This document shows positions 1 to 7,447 of a stretch of DNA of 49,822 nt, piece by piece. The position numbers and the translations under genes are program-made. The DNA is taken from assembly GCA_003244105.1 (NCBI GenBank), contig QHBK01000012.1, positions 26,593 to 76,414 of the forward strand. The letters are read 5' to 3'. Source of the stretch: Candidatus Eremiobacter antarcticus. Lineage in GTDB: Bacteria; Vulcanimicrobiota; Vulcanimicrobiia; Eremiobacterales; Eremiobacteraceae. Numbering within the stretch: position 1 is the stretch's first letter; each line of letters begins with the position of its first letter. Below the pieces are notes generated by a model, which did no database searches, was not told the origin of the DNA, and saw nothing but the letters and a program-made list of their open reading frames with translations.

Positions 1-28
1 CCCTGCTCTACCGCTGAGCTACCGAGGC
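1..28 (-). tRNA. tRNA, 5' part only (cut by window edge)
   Basis: Read on the minus strand this is the 5' half of a tRNA: a seven-base acceptor strand (GCCTCGG), TA at positions 8-9, and a D arm GCTC-AGCGGTA-GAGC. The anticodon lies outside the window, so the amino acid cannot be assigned. It is the first member of a three-tRNA group on this strand. Confidence 0.8.
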
Positions 29-50
29 GCGGCTGTTGAAAGAAAGTGTG

Positions 51-125
51 CGCGCTCGGAGGGACTCGAACCCCCGACCTCCAGATTCGTAGTCTGGCAT
101 TCTAATCCAGCTGAACTACGAGCGC
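51..125 (-). tRNA. tRNA-Arg (anticodon ACG)
   Basis: Complete cloverleaf on the minus strand. The acceptor pairs GCGCTCG with CGAGCGC, the anticodon stem CCAGA/TCTGG encloses the loop CTACGAA (anticodon ACG, normally modified to ICG), and the T arm is GGGGG-TTCGAGT-CCCTC with one mismatch or wobble. The 3' CCA is not encoded. It reads arginine CGN codons. Confidence 0.95.
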
Positions 126-252
126 ACACTCGCAAGGTTCAGGCAACTGTCTCCCGGTTTCCTACCGCATCTGTCCGCCGGCGCAGCGAAGGGTGATCCG
201 CATTCGGGAGCCGGCGCTCACTCGGAGTCAGGAAACGAAAGGTGGGCACTGG

Positions 253-345
253 CGGAGAGAGAGGGATTCGAACCCTCGATAGCGCCTTTACAGCACTATA
301 ACGGTTTAGCAAACCGCCGCTTTCAGCCAACTCAGCCATCTCTCC
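253..345 (-). tRNA. tRNA-Ser (anticodon GCT)
   Basis: Minus-strand class II tRNA with a long variable arm. The acceptor pairs GGAGAGA with TCTCTCC, the anticodon stem GCGGT/ACCGT encloses TTGCTAA (anticodon GCT, reading AGC/AGU), and the T loop is TTCGAAT. The long variable arm is expected for tRNA-Ser. CCA is not encoded. Confidence 0.95.
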
Positions 346-474
346 AACGCCACTCTCCCCGAATTCGCATCCCCTTGGAAAACATCATCCAACGATGCCC
401 GGCTGAGGGCCGGACGGGCCTCCTTCAGCCATCATCAGCTGCTCGGAACGGCGAGCGCAGCCGATATCTATTGA

Positions 475-1098
475 ATGAGCAAAGCACGACACAGTTCCCG
501 TCCGCAGAGCCGGAGGAGTGGACGAGCGGCCGCCTTCCACGAGGCGGGGCACGCCGTAGTGGCGTTGCTCGTGAGGATTCGATTTCCAGGCCTCAAGGTG
601 CGCCCGCTTGACGAGTCTTCCGGTTGCTGCCTCTTTCAATCGTTCTTGCAAGCGCGCACGCGACGCCTCGTCAAGATCAAAGCCGGCCGATGGAACCGCA
701 ATCGCCTCGAAAATGAGTTGCTGTTCTACAAGGCCGGCGTTGCCGCGGAGCAGCGTTGCGCCCACCGAGTGAGCTCCTCGAATATCGCGTGCGCGCGCAA
801 GGATTCAACCGACCTCGCAACCGCTGCTCTCCCGCAAGCATCGCCCCGCGAGATCGCTGCCCTCTCGGAGTACCTGACCCTTCGCACGGGCAATCTGGTC
901 GACTTACCAGCGGTCTGGAGCCAGACAGCCGTACTCGCGAAGAAGCTCCTCAAGGAGAAAAAATTATCCTACGATCAGGTCCAAGCGCTGCTCGGGCCGC
1001 GATTCGCACAACAGAACGACCGGATTCGAATTTCGCACCTGGGGGTCAGGCCCGATAAAACCAAGCGACGGCCCGACCGGGCCACTCACGCGACGTGA
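475..1098 (+). CDS. Stand-alone M41 (FtsH)-like zinc peptidase domain protein
   Basis: 207 residues with HEAGH near residue 22, in the context AAFHEAGHAVVALL that is typical of the FtsH M41 peptidase domain. About 70 residues on, the segment ELLFYKAGVAAEQ resembles the FtsH helix VLLGGRAAEE. A following KDSTDLATAA block places an Asp where FtsH has its third zinc ligand (N-D-x-x-x-A-T). There is no AAA ATPase module and no membrane segment, so it is not FtsH itself; it would be a soluble, ATP-independent relative or a partner-activated protease. A paralogue lies at 33634-34278. The stop codon overlaps a GTG (GTGA) that may start the following RHH-like gene. Substrate unknown. The family call is from visible motifs; the function is inferred. 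Confidence 0.7.
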   Translation: MSKARHSSRPQSRRSGRAAAFHEAGHAVVALLVRIRFPGLKVRPLDESSGCCLFQSFLQARTRRLVKIKAGRWNRNRLENELLFYKAGVAAEQRCAHRVSSSNIACARKDSTDLATAALPQASPREIAALSEYLTLRTGNLVDLPAVWSQTAVLAKKLLKEKKLSYDQVQALLGPRFAQQNDRIRISHLGVRPDKTKRRPDRATHAT

Positions 1099-1348
1099 GG
1101 CGGGCACGCGAAGCCCGCGGCAGGCCAAGAGAGCGGCGGGCGATCCATCCTCGCGTGAGAAGATTTCTCAGTTACGTAACATTGCGTCCGAACCGCTGAA
1201 AGAATTCGCCGCCAAGCAGCGCCTTGACGAAAGGTTGGTCATTGAATACGCTTTGATGCTGTTCTTTCGGAGAGGCGACGATCAGCGGCTCAGCCGGCTG
1301 GTGCACCGCAACGGCAGCGTCAAGGCCAGAACAAACAAAAAGCGCTAG
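1095..1348 (+). pseudogene. Broken ribbon-helix-helix (CopG-like) gene after the M41-like peptidase
   Basis: From about 1097 to the TAG at 1346-1348 the frame is open and encodes a segment (KISQLRNIASEPLKEF, then LVIEYALMLFFRRGDD) clearly related to the RHH-like protein at 34312-34572 (KVSHTLETGLAERLEEF, SVIEFALLQFFRKGDD). This frame has no ATG, GTG or TTG before the conserved part. A GTG at 1095, overlapping the peptidase stop, opens a different frame that hits a stop near 1200. The simplest reading is a GTG-started, translationally coupled RHH gene with a one-base frameshift between about 1100 and 1160. A non-canonical start or a sequencing error are alternatives. An RHH fold normally means a DNA-binding antitoxin or regulator. 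Confidence 0.5.
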
Positions 1349-2826
1349 GATTTTGCGGTTCCCGCTGCGGCGGCTTGAAACTCCTCAAGGTGCGACTCGG
1401 TCGGTGCCGGCGTGAAGAGGCTTACCGCGACGCATACCGCCGCGTTGAGCAGCAAAGCGAAAAACCCAGCGTTGATTCCGCCCACCGTCGCGATGCCGGC
1501 CAGCGCGAGCACCCCCAAGACTATGACGCCGGCAACGATTCCCGCGCACACTCCCCACGCCGACGTCCGGCGCCAGGCGAACGCGAGCACGGCTGCGGGA
1601 AAGAACTGCGTGACGCCGTTGTACGCGATCAGCAAGAGATCCACAAGCGTCGCCTTCTCATACAGCCAAAAGAGCAATGCCAGGACCGCGACGACCAGCA
1701 CGAGCAGCCGGCTTGCGCGCATCCGCGCTCGATCTGACGTGGCGGTTTGCAGCCAATCCCCCAACACGTTCTTGGTGAAGATGCTGGCGGCGGCGAGCAG
1801 TTGCCCCGACGCGGGTATGAGCGCCGCCAGACATCCGGCGCCTGCCAGGAAACCGACGATCCACGGCGGGTAGTAGCGCTGTATGACCAGCATGAACGAC
1901 TGATCCGCTTCCGGACCTTTGAGCCCCGGCAGGACCAGCAAAGCGGTGAATCCGGCGAAAAAGATCAGCAACAGCATGAGCTGATACAAGGGCAAGAAAA
2001 TGGCGTTGCGGCGCAAGGCGTCGTCGCTTTTCGCCGAGTATGCTGCGGCCATCGACTGGGGCCACATAAAGAAGCCGCACGCGGTTAAGAGCACCGTCGA
2101 CACGAACCAGCGCGTCCCCATTCCGCTCGAGCCGGGCTCAAGCGTCATCCAGTGAGGATGCGTTTCCATGACGCGTGAGATGACGTTTGCGGGCGAGCCG
2201 AAGAAGTGGATGGGCAAGGCGATTCCCGCGAAGAGCACTCCCAAGAGCACCAAGGCGTCCTTTGCGATGCTCGCCCATGCGGTGCCTCGCAAACCGGTCG
2301 TGTAGACGAAGAGAGCGATGGTCAGGAAGGCCAGGGCCACTGCCCGTGTAGCATCGAGCGAGCCGTAGCCGGCGACGCGCAGTAAGATCTGCACGCCCGT
2401 CAGCTGCAAGGTCACATACGGCACGAGAAACACGAAGCCGACGAGGGCGACGATGACTCCGAGCGCTCGGCTGCGATAGCGATGCGCGAAGAAGTCCGGC
2501 CCCGTCAGTAGATGGTAACGCGTTGCCACTCTCCAGATAGGAGGCAGCAAGAAGTAGGAGATGATGTAGGCGACTGCGCCGTAGCATAAGATGTAAAAGG
2601 CGGGCGCGCCTTTCCCATACGCCCAGCCGGCAGCACCCAAGAATGTGAAGCTCGTGTAGATCTCGCCGGCCATGAGCAGCCACAGCAATATCGCGCCGAA
2701 AGAGCGCCCGCCAACCATGTACTGCTCGGGATCCATCATGACGCCGCGCGCACTCAACAAGCCGAGCAGTATCACGCAGACCACTACCGCCGCCACGATC
2801 GAAAGGGCGACCGCGGAATCTGTCAC
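1345..2826 (-). CDS. Sodium:solute symporter family (SSS/SSF) transporter
   Basis: 493 residues with about 13 hydrophobic segments. The early blocks (DPEQYMVGGRSFG, then GEIYTSFTFLGAAGWAYGKG) match the SSS family, which carries sugars, amino acids, monocarboxylates or pantothenate with sodium ions. The GTG at 2824-2826 is chosen because it overlaps the stop of the upstream DUF3311 gene (GTGA). A longer reading to about 2982 would overlap DUF3311 entirely and adds a non-family N-terminus. DUF3311-SSS pairs are a recurrent arrangement. The substrate is not readable from sequence. Confidence 0.88.
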   Translation of the reverse strand: MTDSAVALSIVAAVVVCVILLGLLSARGVMMDPEQYMVGGRSFGAILLWLLMAGEIYTSFTFLGAAGWAYGKGAPAFYILCYGAVAYIISYFLLPPIWRVATRYHLLTGPDFFAHRYRSRALGVIVALVGFVFLVPYVTLQLTGVQILLRVAGYGSLDATRAVALAFLTIALFVYTTGLRGTAWASIAKDALVLLGVLFAGIALPIHFFGSPANVISRVMETHPHWMTLEPGSSGMGTRWFVSTVLLTACGFFMWPQSMAAAYSAKSDDALRRNAIFLPLYQLMLLLIFFAGFTALLVLPGLKGPEADQSFMLVIQRYYPPWIVGFLAGAGCLAALIPASGQLLAAASIFTKNVLGDWLQTATSDRARMRASRLLVLVVAVLALLFWLYEKATLVDLLLIAYNGVTQFFPAAVLAFAWRRTSAWGVCAGIVAGVIVLGVLALAGIATVGGINAGFFALLLNAAVCVAVSLFTPAPTESHLEEFQAAAAGTAKS

Positions 2827-3014
2827 GAGCCTCGATCCGCTCGGTAGACCGCCCACAGGAACGCCGGCGTCATCAGTACCCAAAAGGCGATCCAGGCGAC
2901 CAGAAACGGCAGACCAAGCACGCGTGGTTCGAGCCGATTGACGAATGGAATGGAAAAAGTCAGACAAACCGCCGGTATCCAAGCGAGCAATCGCAAAGGC
3001 CGGCGAACGCTCAA
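2823..3014 (-). CDS. DUF3311 small membrane protein, partner of the SSS transporter
   Basis: 63 residues with two hydrophobic helices (LLAWIPAVCLTFSIPF and LPFLVAWIAFWVLMTPAFLW), the size and layout of DUF3311 proteins that typically precede sodium:solute symporters. The start is uncertain: TTG at 3014 falls 25 nt after the stop of the upstream glycosyltransferase gene, while longer frames reach 3083 and would overlap it. The GTGA overlap with the transporter gene implies coupled translation. Probably an accessory subunit, inferred from context only. Confidence 0.7.
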   Translation of the reverse strand: MSVRRPLRLLAWIPAVCLTFSIPFVNRLEPRVLGLPFLVAWIAFWVLMTPAFLWAVYRADRGS

Positions 3015-3039
3015 TGCTGCCGCGCCGTCACGGCGCCCG

Positions 3040-4173
3040 TCAGTCCACCGGTTGTGAGAGCCGGCGCCGGAATAGTCCTTCAACAGCGGCCGCCACGGTC
3101 ACCGCGGCCTCGGGCCTCGCAAGAACTCGCGCGTCGCGTCGCATGCGTTCGAGCGTTCCGGGGGACGAGAGCAGTTTGTCCAGCGCCGGGGTGAGATCGC
3201 GCGAGCTTTGCACCCGTATGCCGACTCCGCGCTCTTCGAGGTAGCGCGTGTTGCGTTCTTCCTGACCAGGCAGCGGCTTCAACATGATGAAGGGCAGTTC
3301 GGAGACGAGCGCCTCCGAGCTCGTCATGCCGCCGGGTTTGCTGACCAAAATGTCGGCGGCGTGCATGTAATCATAAACATTTTGGATGAAACCCGCGACC
3401 TTTACGCGGTGGTGCAGCGTGGCGGCTACTTCCTTGAGCCGCCGTTCCAACGCTTTGTTCTTGCCCACCACGACGACCGTCTGCACCCTGTGGTCCAACC
3501 GATCGATGGCGAGCAGGGCATTCTCGAGCGGACCGATGCCAAGTCCGCCGCCCATCAGGAGTATGGTCGTTGTGTCGGCTGCGACGCCGATCATGCGGCG
3601 CGCACGCCGCTTCGACGGTGCCTGCGCGAAACGGCAGTCGGTGGGTATGCCGGTGATGAGGATGCGTTGGGCCGCCACTCCGCGTGCGATGAGCGTCTGG
3701 CGCATGGCCGACGTCGCTACCGCATAACGATCGATATTGCGATGTATCCAAAACGGGTGCACCACGAAGTCGGTGACGACGCCCATGATGGGCGGACAAT
3801 CCGAGAACTCTCGCTTGTACTCCGCCATCACGCCGCACGGGAAGGCGTGAGTGCAGACAACCACATCGGGGTTGAGCTCAGCGACGTATTGCCGCAGATT
3901 CAAGGCTGTGTAATGATGCAGCCACGTCTTGAACGCGGATACCTTGGTCGCGCGCTCGGCCTGGTCGTAGACATACTTGTACAGCTGCGGCAAGAGCTTG
4001 ACGATGCCTATGTAGCCGTTGCTGGCGACTCGATGGAAGACGTTGGAGGCGTAGCGGTAGGAGTCGACGACTTCGTATTGTCCGGTCGGACGGCGTTCCA
4101 TCAGCGCCGAACACACGGCTTGCGCGGCGGCCGTGTGGCCTTCGCCGACGCTTGCGGACAAGAACAGCACCAC
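3040..4173 (-). CDS. MGDG synthase/UgtP-type glycosyltransferase (GT28-like)
   Basis: About 377 residues. The N-terminal FLSASVGEGHTAAA is the glycine-rich entry of the MGDG-synthase domain. A central TDFVVHPFW...ITGIPTDCRF segment and a C-terminal SKPGGMTSSEALVSELP/PGQEERNTRYL block fit the nucleotide-sugar binding half of the GT-B fold. Family members transfer glucose or galactose to diacylglycerol at the inner membrane face. Whether this one makes glycolipid or another product cannot be told. The start could be GTG 4173 or the adjacent GTG at 4176. It follows the DUF1292 gene by about 45 nt, on the same strand as mltG. Confidence 0.82.
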   Translation of the reverse strand: MVLFLSASVGEGHTAAAQAVCSALMERRPTGQYEVVDSYRYASNVFHRVASNGYIGIVKLLPQLYKYVYDQAERATKVSAFKTWLHHYTALNLRQYVAELNPDVVVCTHAFPCGVMAEYKREFSDCPPIMGVVTDFVVHPFWIHRNIDRYAVATSAMRQTLIARGVAAQRILITGIPTDCRFAQAPSKRRARRMIGVAADTTTILLMGGGLGIGPLENALLAIDRLDHRVQTVVVVGKNKALERRLKEVAATLHHRVKVAGFIQNVYDYMHAADILVSKPGGMTSSEALVSELPFIMLKPLPGQEERNTRYLEERGVGIRVQSSRDLTPALDKLLSSPGTLERMRRDARVLARPEAAVTVAAAVEGLFRRRLSQPVD

Positions 4174-4220
4174 GGGCGAACCGACATTGAGGCGTGCGGC
4201 TGGGATGCCGGCCTGCAGCG

Positions 4221-4547
4221 CTATCCCATCTCCTCCTCTGTCGAATCCGCCGTTTGCGCCAGAAAATCGTCGAGAATCTCTTGCGCCAAGTCCTCGTCGT
4301 CCAGCAGCGTGCCGACGTCATCCGTGACGATGAACTCATCGGCCGCTTGACTATAACAGACGGCGTAACGCATCGTGGACCCAGAATCCTCGACGATGCC
4401 CACCACTTCGAATTCGCGTTGCGCCCGTGCCTCGACCGCAGGCCGATCTGACGTGCTGGTCTCCACGACGATGGTGTCTTGGATGTCGACGTGTTCGGCG
4501 CCGGGGCTGCGGGCGTCGTGCACGCTTTGGAACCGTTCGTCTCGCAT
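4221..4547 (-). CDS. DUF1292 family acidic protein
   Basis: 108 residues, very acidic towards the C-terminus (TDDVGTLLDDEDLAQEILDD). An ATG at 4547 is preceded by AGGAG at 8-nt spacing. DUF1292 proteins (YrzB type) are small and acidic, and in Firmicutes they sit between ruvX and mltG or next to them. Here the gene follows mltG, which supports the assignment. The biochemical role is unknown in the family. Confidence 0.7.
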   Translation of the reverse strand: MRDERFQSVHDARSPGAEHVDIQDTIVVETSTSDRPAVEARAQREFEVVGIVEDSGSTMRYAVCYSQAADEFIVTDDVGTLLDDEDLAQEILDDFLAQTADSTEEEMG

Positions 4548-4596
4548 GTGCGGTTCTCCTAAACGGCGGCCGGTGATCGATGACGGCGGCCGGCGA

Positions 4597-5604
4597 TCAA
4601 TGCAGGTACTTACGTTCCGCGGCCTCTTGTTCTTCTAACGTGCGGGAAAACTGATGGCGGCCGCCGCCGCGGTAGACATAGTACAGATAGTCCACTGTGG
4701 CCGGATGAAACGCCGCCAGCAACGACTTGCGACCGGGATTGGCGATCGGCGTGGGCGGCAAGCCGCCGTGCAAGTACGTGTTGTACGGCGTTTCGAGCTT
4801 GAGGTCGGCAAACGTCAAAAGCTTTTTATGTCGCGGAAACGCGTATTCTATCGTGGCATCGACCTCCAAGGGCATGCCGATGCGCAAGCGGTTGTAATAG
4901 ACGCCGGCCATCATCGCACGCTCGTCGTCCACTTTGGCTTCGCGCTCCACCATCGACGCGATGGTCACGATTTGGGGAACCGTGAAGCCCAAACGCTTCG
5001 CAAGCGCTGCATGATCGCGCGGGAGCTCGGCAAGGAACTGCGCGGTCATCAGGCCCGCGATCGCACGCGCGTCGTCATGACGAGGCACGAGGTAGGTGTC
5101 GGGAAAGAGATAGCCCTCTAGCCCGCGCGTGACGGCGCCGTCAATGCGCAGATCGACGCTTCGCGTCATCTGGAGGAACGTCCGGGCATCGCTCAATCCT
5201 GCGCCCGCGACCCGTTGGGCGATCTCCCGCGCGGTGAAGCCTTCTGGAATCGTCAGCCATACGGCCGGAGCGCGTCCGCCCTGTCGCAAGACGTCCGTAA
5301 CCTCCCGAAGCGAGAGATGCGCCGGAAACGTGTATTCGGCCGCCTGTATTTGCGGAGCAAGATGACGAGCTTGCACGTACAGGGAGAACAGCCTGGCCGA
5401 AGACACGACCCCTTCGGCTTTCAACTGCGCGCCGATCTGTGAGATGCTTGAGCCCGGGCGCACAATCACCGAGGCGCTCCGAGGTGGTGCACGACGATCC
5501 CCGGCGACAAGCCAAGCCAACGTAAGTCCTGCTGCGATCAGCGCGATAAGCGCTCCACCCACAAGAGCGCCGAGAGCCATCCTTACATTGTTAACTGATC
5601 CCAC
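4597..5604 (-). CDS. mltG: Endolytic murein transglycosylase MltG
   Basis: 335 residues with one N-terminal membrane helix (about residues 9-34), a LysM-like segment (SASVIVRPGSSISQIGAQL), and the YceG/MltG domain. IASMVEREAKVDDERA holds the catalytic Glu, followed by GVYYNRLRIGMPLEVDATIEY and the C-terminal TPIANPGRKSLLAAFHP block. MltG cuts nascent glycan strands near the membrane and limits their length. The first start, GTG at 5604, is 3 nt after ruvX; an ATG at 5580 is an equally possible start just before the helix. Neither has a good ribosome site. Confidence 0.93.
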   Translation of the reverse strand: MGSVNNVRMALGALVGGALIALIAAGLTLAWLVAGDRRAPPRSASVIVRPGSSISQIGAQLKAEGVVSSARLFSLYVQARHLAPQIQAAEYTFPAHLSLREVTDVLRQGGRAPAVWLTIPEGFTAREIAQRVAGAGLSDARTFLQMTRSVDLRIDGAVTRGLEGYLFPDTYLVPRHDDARAIAGLMTAQFLAELPRDHAALAKRLGFTVPQIVTIASMVEREAKVDDERAMMAGVYYNRLRIGMPLEVDATIEYAFPRHKKLLTFADLKLETPYNTYLHGGLPPTPIANPGRKSLLAAFHPATVDYLYYVYRGGGRHQFSRTLEEQEAAERKYLH

Positions 5605-5607
5605 GCC

Positions 5608-6060
5608 TTAAGGCCGCTTCAAGCTTGCGGCGTAGGAGTTCAACAGCTCGACCGCAGCGAGCTGGTCGACATAGCGCCGCCGCTTGCTCCCCGAGAGGTC
5701 GAGCGTGCGCAGCTTCTTGTTCGCTGCGGCGGTTGTGAGACGCTCGTCGTGCTCCACGACGTCGCCTGAAAATGCCGCACGAAGAGCAGCCGCAAAGGCC
5801 GACGCCTTTTCGGCGGCAGGCCCGCGCCCTCCATCCAGACGCAGCGGCAGGCCGATGACGATGCGCGCTGCCGCGCGCGCTTGCGCGTAGCGAAGCAACT
5901 CTGCGATATCGCGCGCGCGCGACACGTGAGCGAACGTCGCAAGCGGCACCGCGGGCAGGTCCGCCGCCTCGCAAATCGCGAGGCCGATGCGCGCTTCCCC
6001 GAGATCGACGCCCAATATCGCACCCTTGAATGGGAATGTGTCGGCGGCTGATCCGGTCAT
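5608..6060 (-). CDS. ruvX: RuvX/YqgF-type RNase H-like nuclease (putative Holliday junction resolvase / pre-16S rRNase)
   Basis: 150 residues. GAILGVDLGEARIGLAI is the first RNase H-fold Asp motif, IVIGLPLRLDG the second strand, and VVEHDERLTTAAANKKL carries the conserved DERxxT. The final Asp lies in YVDQLAAVELLNSY. Known for trimming the 16S rRNA 5' end and proposed as a junction resolvase. The ATG at 6060 overlaps the recO stop by one base (TGATG), and mltG starts 3 nt after its stop. Confidence 0.92.
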   Translation of the reverse strand: MTGSAADTFPFKGAILGVDLGEARIGLAICEAADLPAVPLATFAHVSRARDIAELLRYAQARAAARIVIGLPLRLDGGRGPAAEKASAFAAALRAAFSGDVVEHDERLTTAAANKKLRTLDLSGSKRRRYVDQLAAVELLNSYAASLKRP

Positions 6061-6884
6061 CAACCCGCCTTGGGCGCGCGCAACGCATGCTGTTGGTTGC
6101 CTGCGACGGTCAACGACTTGGACCGCCTGCCCAGCTGATACTCGATGAACGGTCGCGTCGCTCGGTGCAACGAGCTTGCGCTGCATCCGGCTGCGGCGCT
6201 AGTCAAAGAGGCTGCGTCGCCGAGAATCGCTTCTCTCAAAGCGCGCAGCGCCTTGAACTCAGCCGCCTTGACGGAGAAGACGCCGGATCTTTCGTCCGCA
6301 TAGCGCTCGCTTTCCGTCAGTTGAAGGCTGCACGTACGGCATAGCAGCCCACCGGCGTGCGCGGAAAGCACCGCCCGGCCCCCCGCCAGCGGGCGGTTCC
6401 CTAAACCTGTGCCGCAGCGGGCGCAGGCATCCAGCTCGGGCGTCAGTCCAAGCGCCTGGAGCAGGCGAAGATCAAACGCCGCGATGAGCAGTTCGGGATC
6501 GGCCTGCTTATCGCACAGCCCTTGCTGGAACTGGCAGACGGTATCATACAAGTCTTCGACGGCGAGGTCCGGCTCGCACAACGCGTCGACGATCTCGCCG
6601 ACGTATGAAGCGGCGCCAAATCGCTCGGGATCGATCACGCTTTCCCAGCTCGAGGTGACGGTCTGCGCGGCGGTGATGACGTCCAAGCTTCTGCCGGTGT
6701 GGAGGCTCAGCTGGACGCGCGAAAAAAAATCGAGGCGCGCCCCGAACTTGCTGTGCGGTTTGCGCACGCCCTTGGCGACGGCGTGACCCTTGCCACGCTC
6801 GCGGGAGAATAACGTCACGATGCGATCCGCTTCCCCGAGCGGCCGCATCCGCAAGACAAAGGCTTCCAGGTTATATGATTTCAC
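6060..6884 (-). CDS. recO: DNA repair protein RecO
   Basis: 274 residues from GTG 6884. The N-terminal OB-fold begins SYNLEAFVLRMRPLGEADRIV, followed by GKGHAVAKGVRKPHSKFG. A zinc ribbon is visible as CARCG and, about 40 residues on, LCRTC. RecO loads RecA onto SSB-coated DNA with RecR. The frame stays open for about 230 nt upstream, but that stretch is Arg/Pro-rich and not family-like, so the start at the first conserved block is preferred. There is no clear Shine-Dalgarno. Followed by ruvX with a one-base overlap. Confidence 0.9.
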   Translation of the reverse strand: MKSYNLEAFVLRMRPLGEADRIVTLFSRERGKGHAVAKGVRKPHSKFGARLDFFSRVQLSLHTGRSLDVITAAQTVTSSWESVIDPERFGAASYVGEIVDALCEPDLAVEDLYDTVCQFQQGLCDKQADPELLIAAFDLRLLQALGLTPELDACARCGTGLGNRPLAGGRAVLSAHAGGLLCRTCSLQLTESERYADERSGVFSVKAAEFKALRALREAILGDAASLTSAAAGCSASSLHRATRPFIEYQLGRRSKSLTVAGNQQHALRAPKAG

Positions 6885-6940
6885 AGCTGGCGGCGCGGCA
6901 GGACTGAGAACCGGAAGACCGCCCTGCAGCCGCGGTCGTG

Positions 6941-7396
6941 CTAGCCTTGGCCCGCTCCGACCGAATCCCGCTCCCCGGACCTGCCCCGCTCGAAGCTGTC
7001 GCCCGTGAACGGCGATGAAAGCAGCTGAGAAAGCGGCGTGACGGTGTGGGCGCCGTCGGGCCTGCATTGGACGACGAGCACGCTGGGTGAGAACTCGTTG
7101 AGGACTTGACGGCAAGCGCCGCAGGGCAACACGCCCTGTTCATCGCAGCCAGCGACCGCGATCGCGATGACACTTCGAGCGCCCGCCGCAGCCGCTGCCC
7201 CGATGGCCACGCGCTCGGCGCACATCGACAGGCCAAGTGAGGCGTTCTCCACATTGGCGCCGATGAAGACCCGGCCGTCGGCTGCCAACAAGGCTGCGCC
7301 GACCGGAAACTGGGAATAGGGTGCATAGGCGTTCAGCCGGGCTTCCCAGGCTTTGCTCGCAAGTGATTCGATCTGCGCGTCGTCTAGTCTCGGCAC
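6941..7396 (-). CDS. cdd: Cytidine deaminase
   Basis: 151 residues. NAYAPYSQFPVGAALL starts the fold, MCAERVAIGAA contains the zinc Cys and catalytic Glu (CAE), and LPCGACRQVLNEF gives the other two zinc Cys. It deaminates cytidine and deoxycytidine in pyrimidine salvage. The GTG at 7396 is chosen because GGAGG lies 5 nt upstream; a TTG at 7426 is in frame but lacks such a site. The C-terminus after LSQLLSSPFTG is a Gly/Arg-rich extension of about 20 residues. Sits between the CBS-domain gene and recO. Confidence 0.93.
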   Translation of the reverse strand: MPRLDDAQIESLASKAWEARLNAYAPYSQFPVGAALLAADGRVFIGANVENASLGLSMCAERVAIGAAAAAGARSVIAIAVAGCDEQGVLPCGACRQVLNEFSPSVLVVQCRPDGAHTVTPLSQLLSSPFTGDSFERGRSGERDSVGAGQG

Positions 7397-7447
7397 CGCT
7401 ACCTCCACCCGCTTCCCTATACCCAAACCCGCGGCGGGAACAATCGT

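Noticed and set aside
375-765. Overlapping open frames on both strands around the first peptidase gene
   Set aside because: Arg/Pro/Gly-rich translations with no family similarity; they shadow the HEAGH-encoding frame, which alone has conserved motifs.
475-1098. First M41-like protein as FtsH
   Set aside because: No AAA+ domain or membrane anchor, and the length of 207 residues is far below FtsH (about 600).
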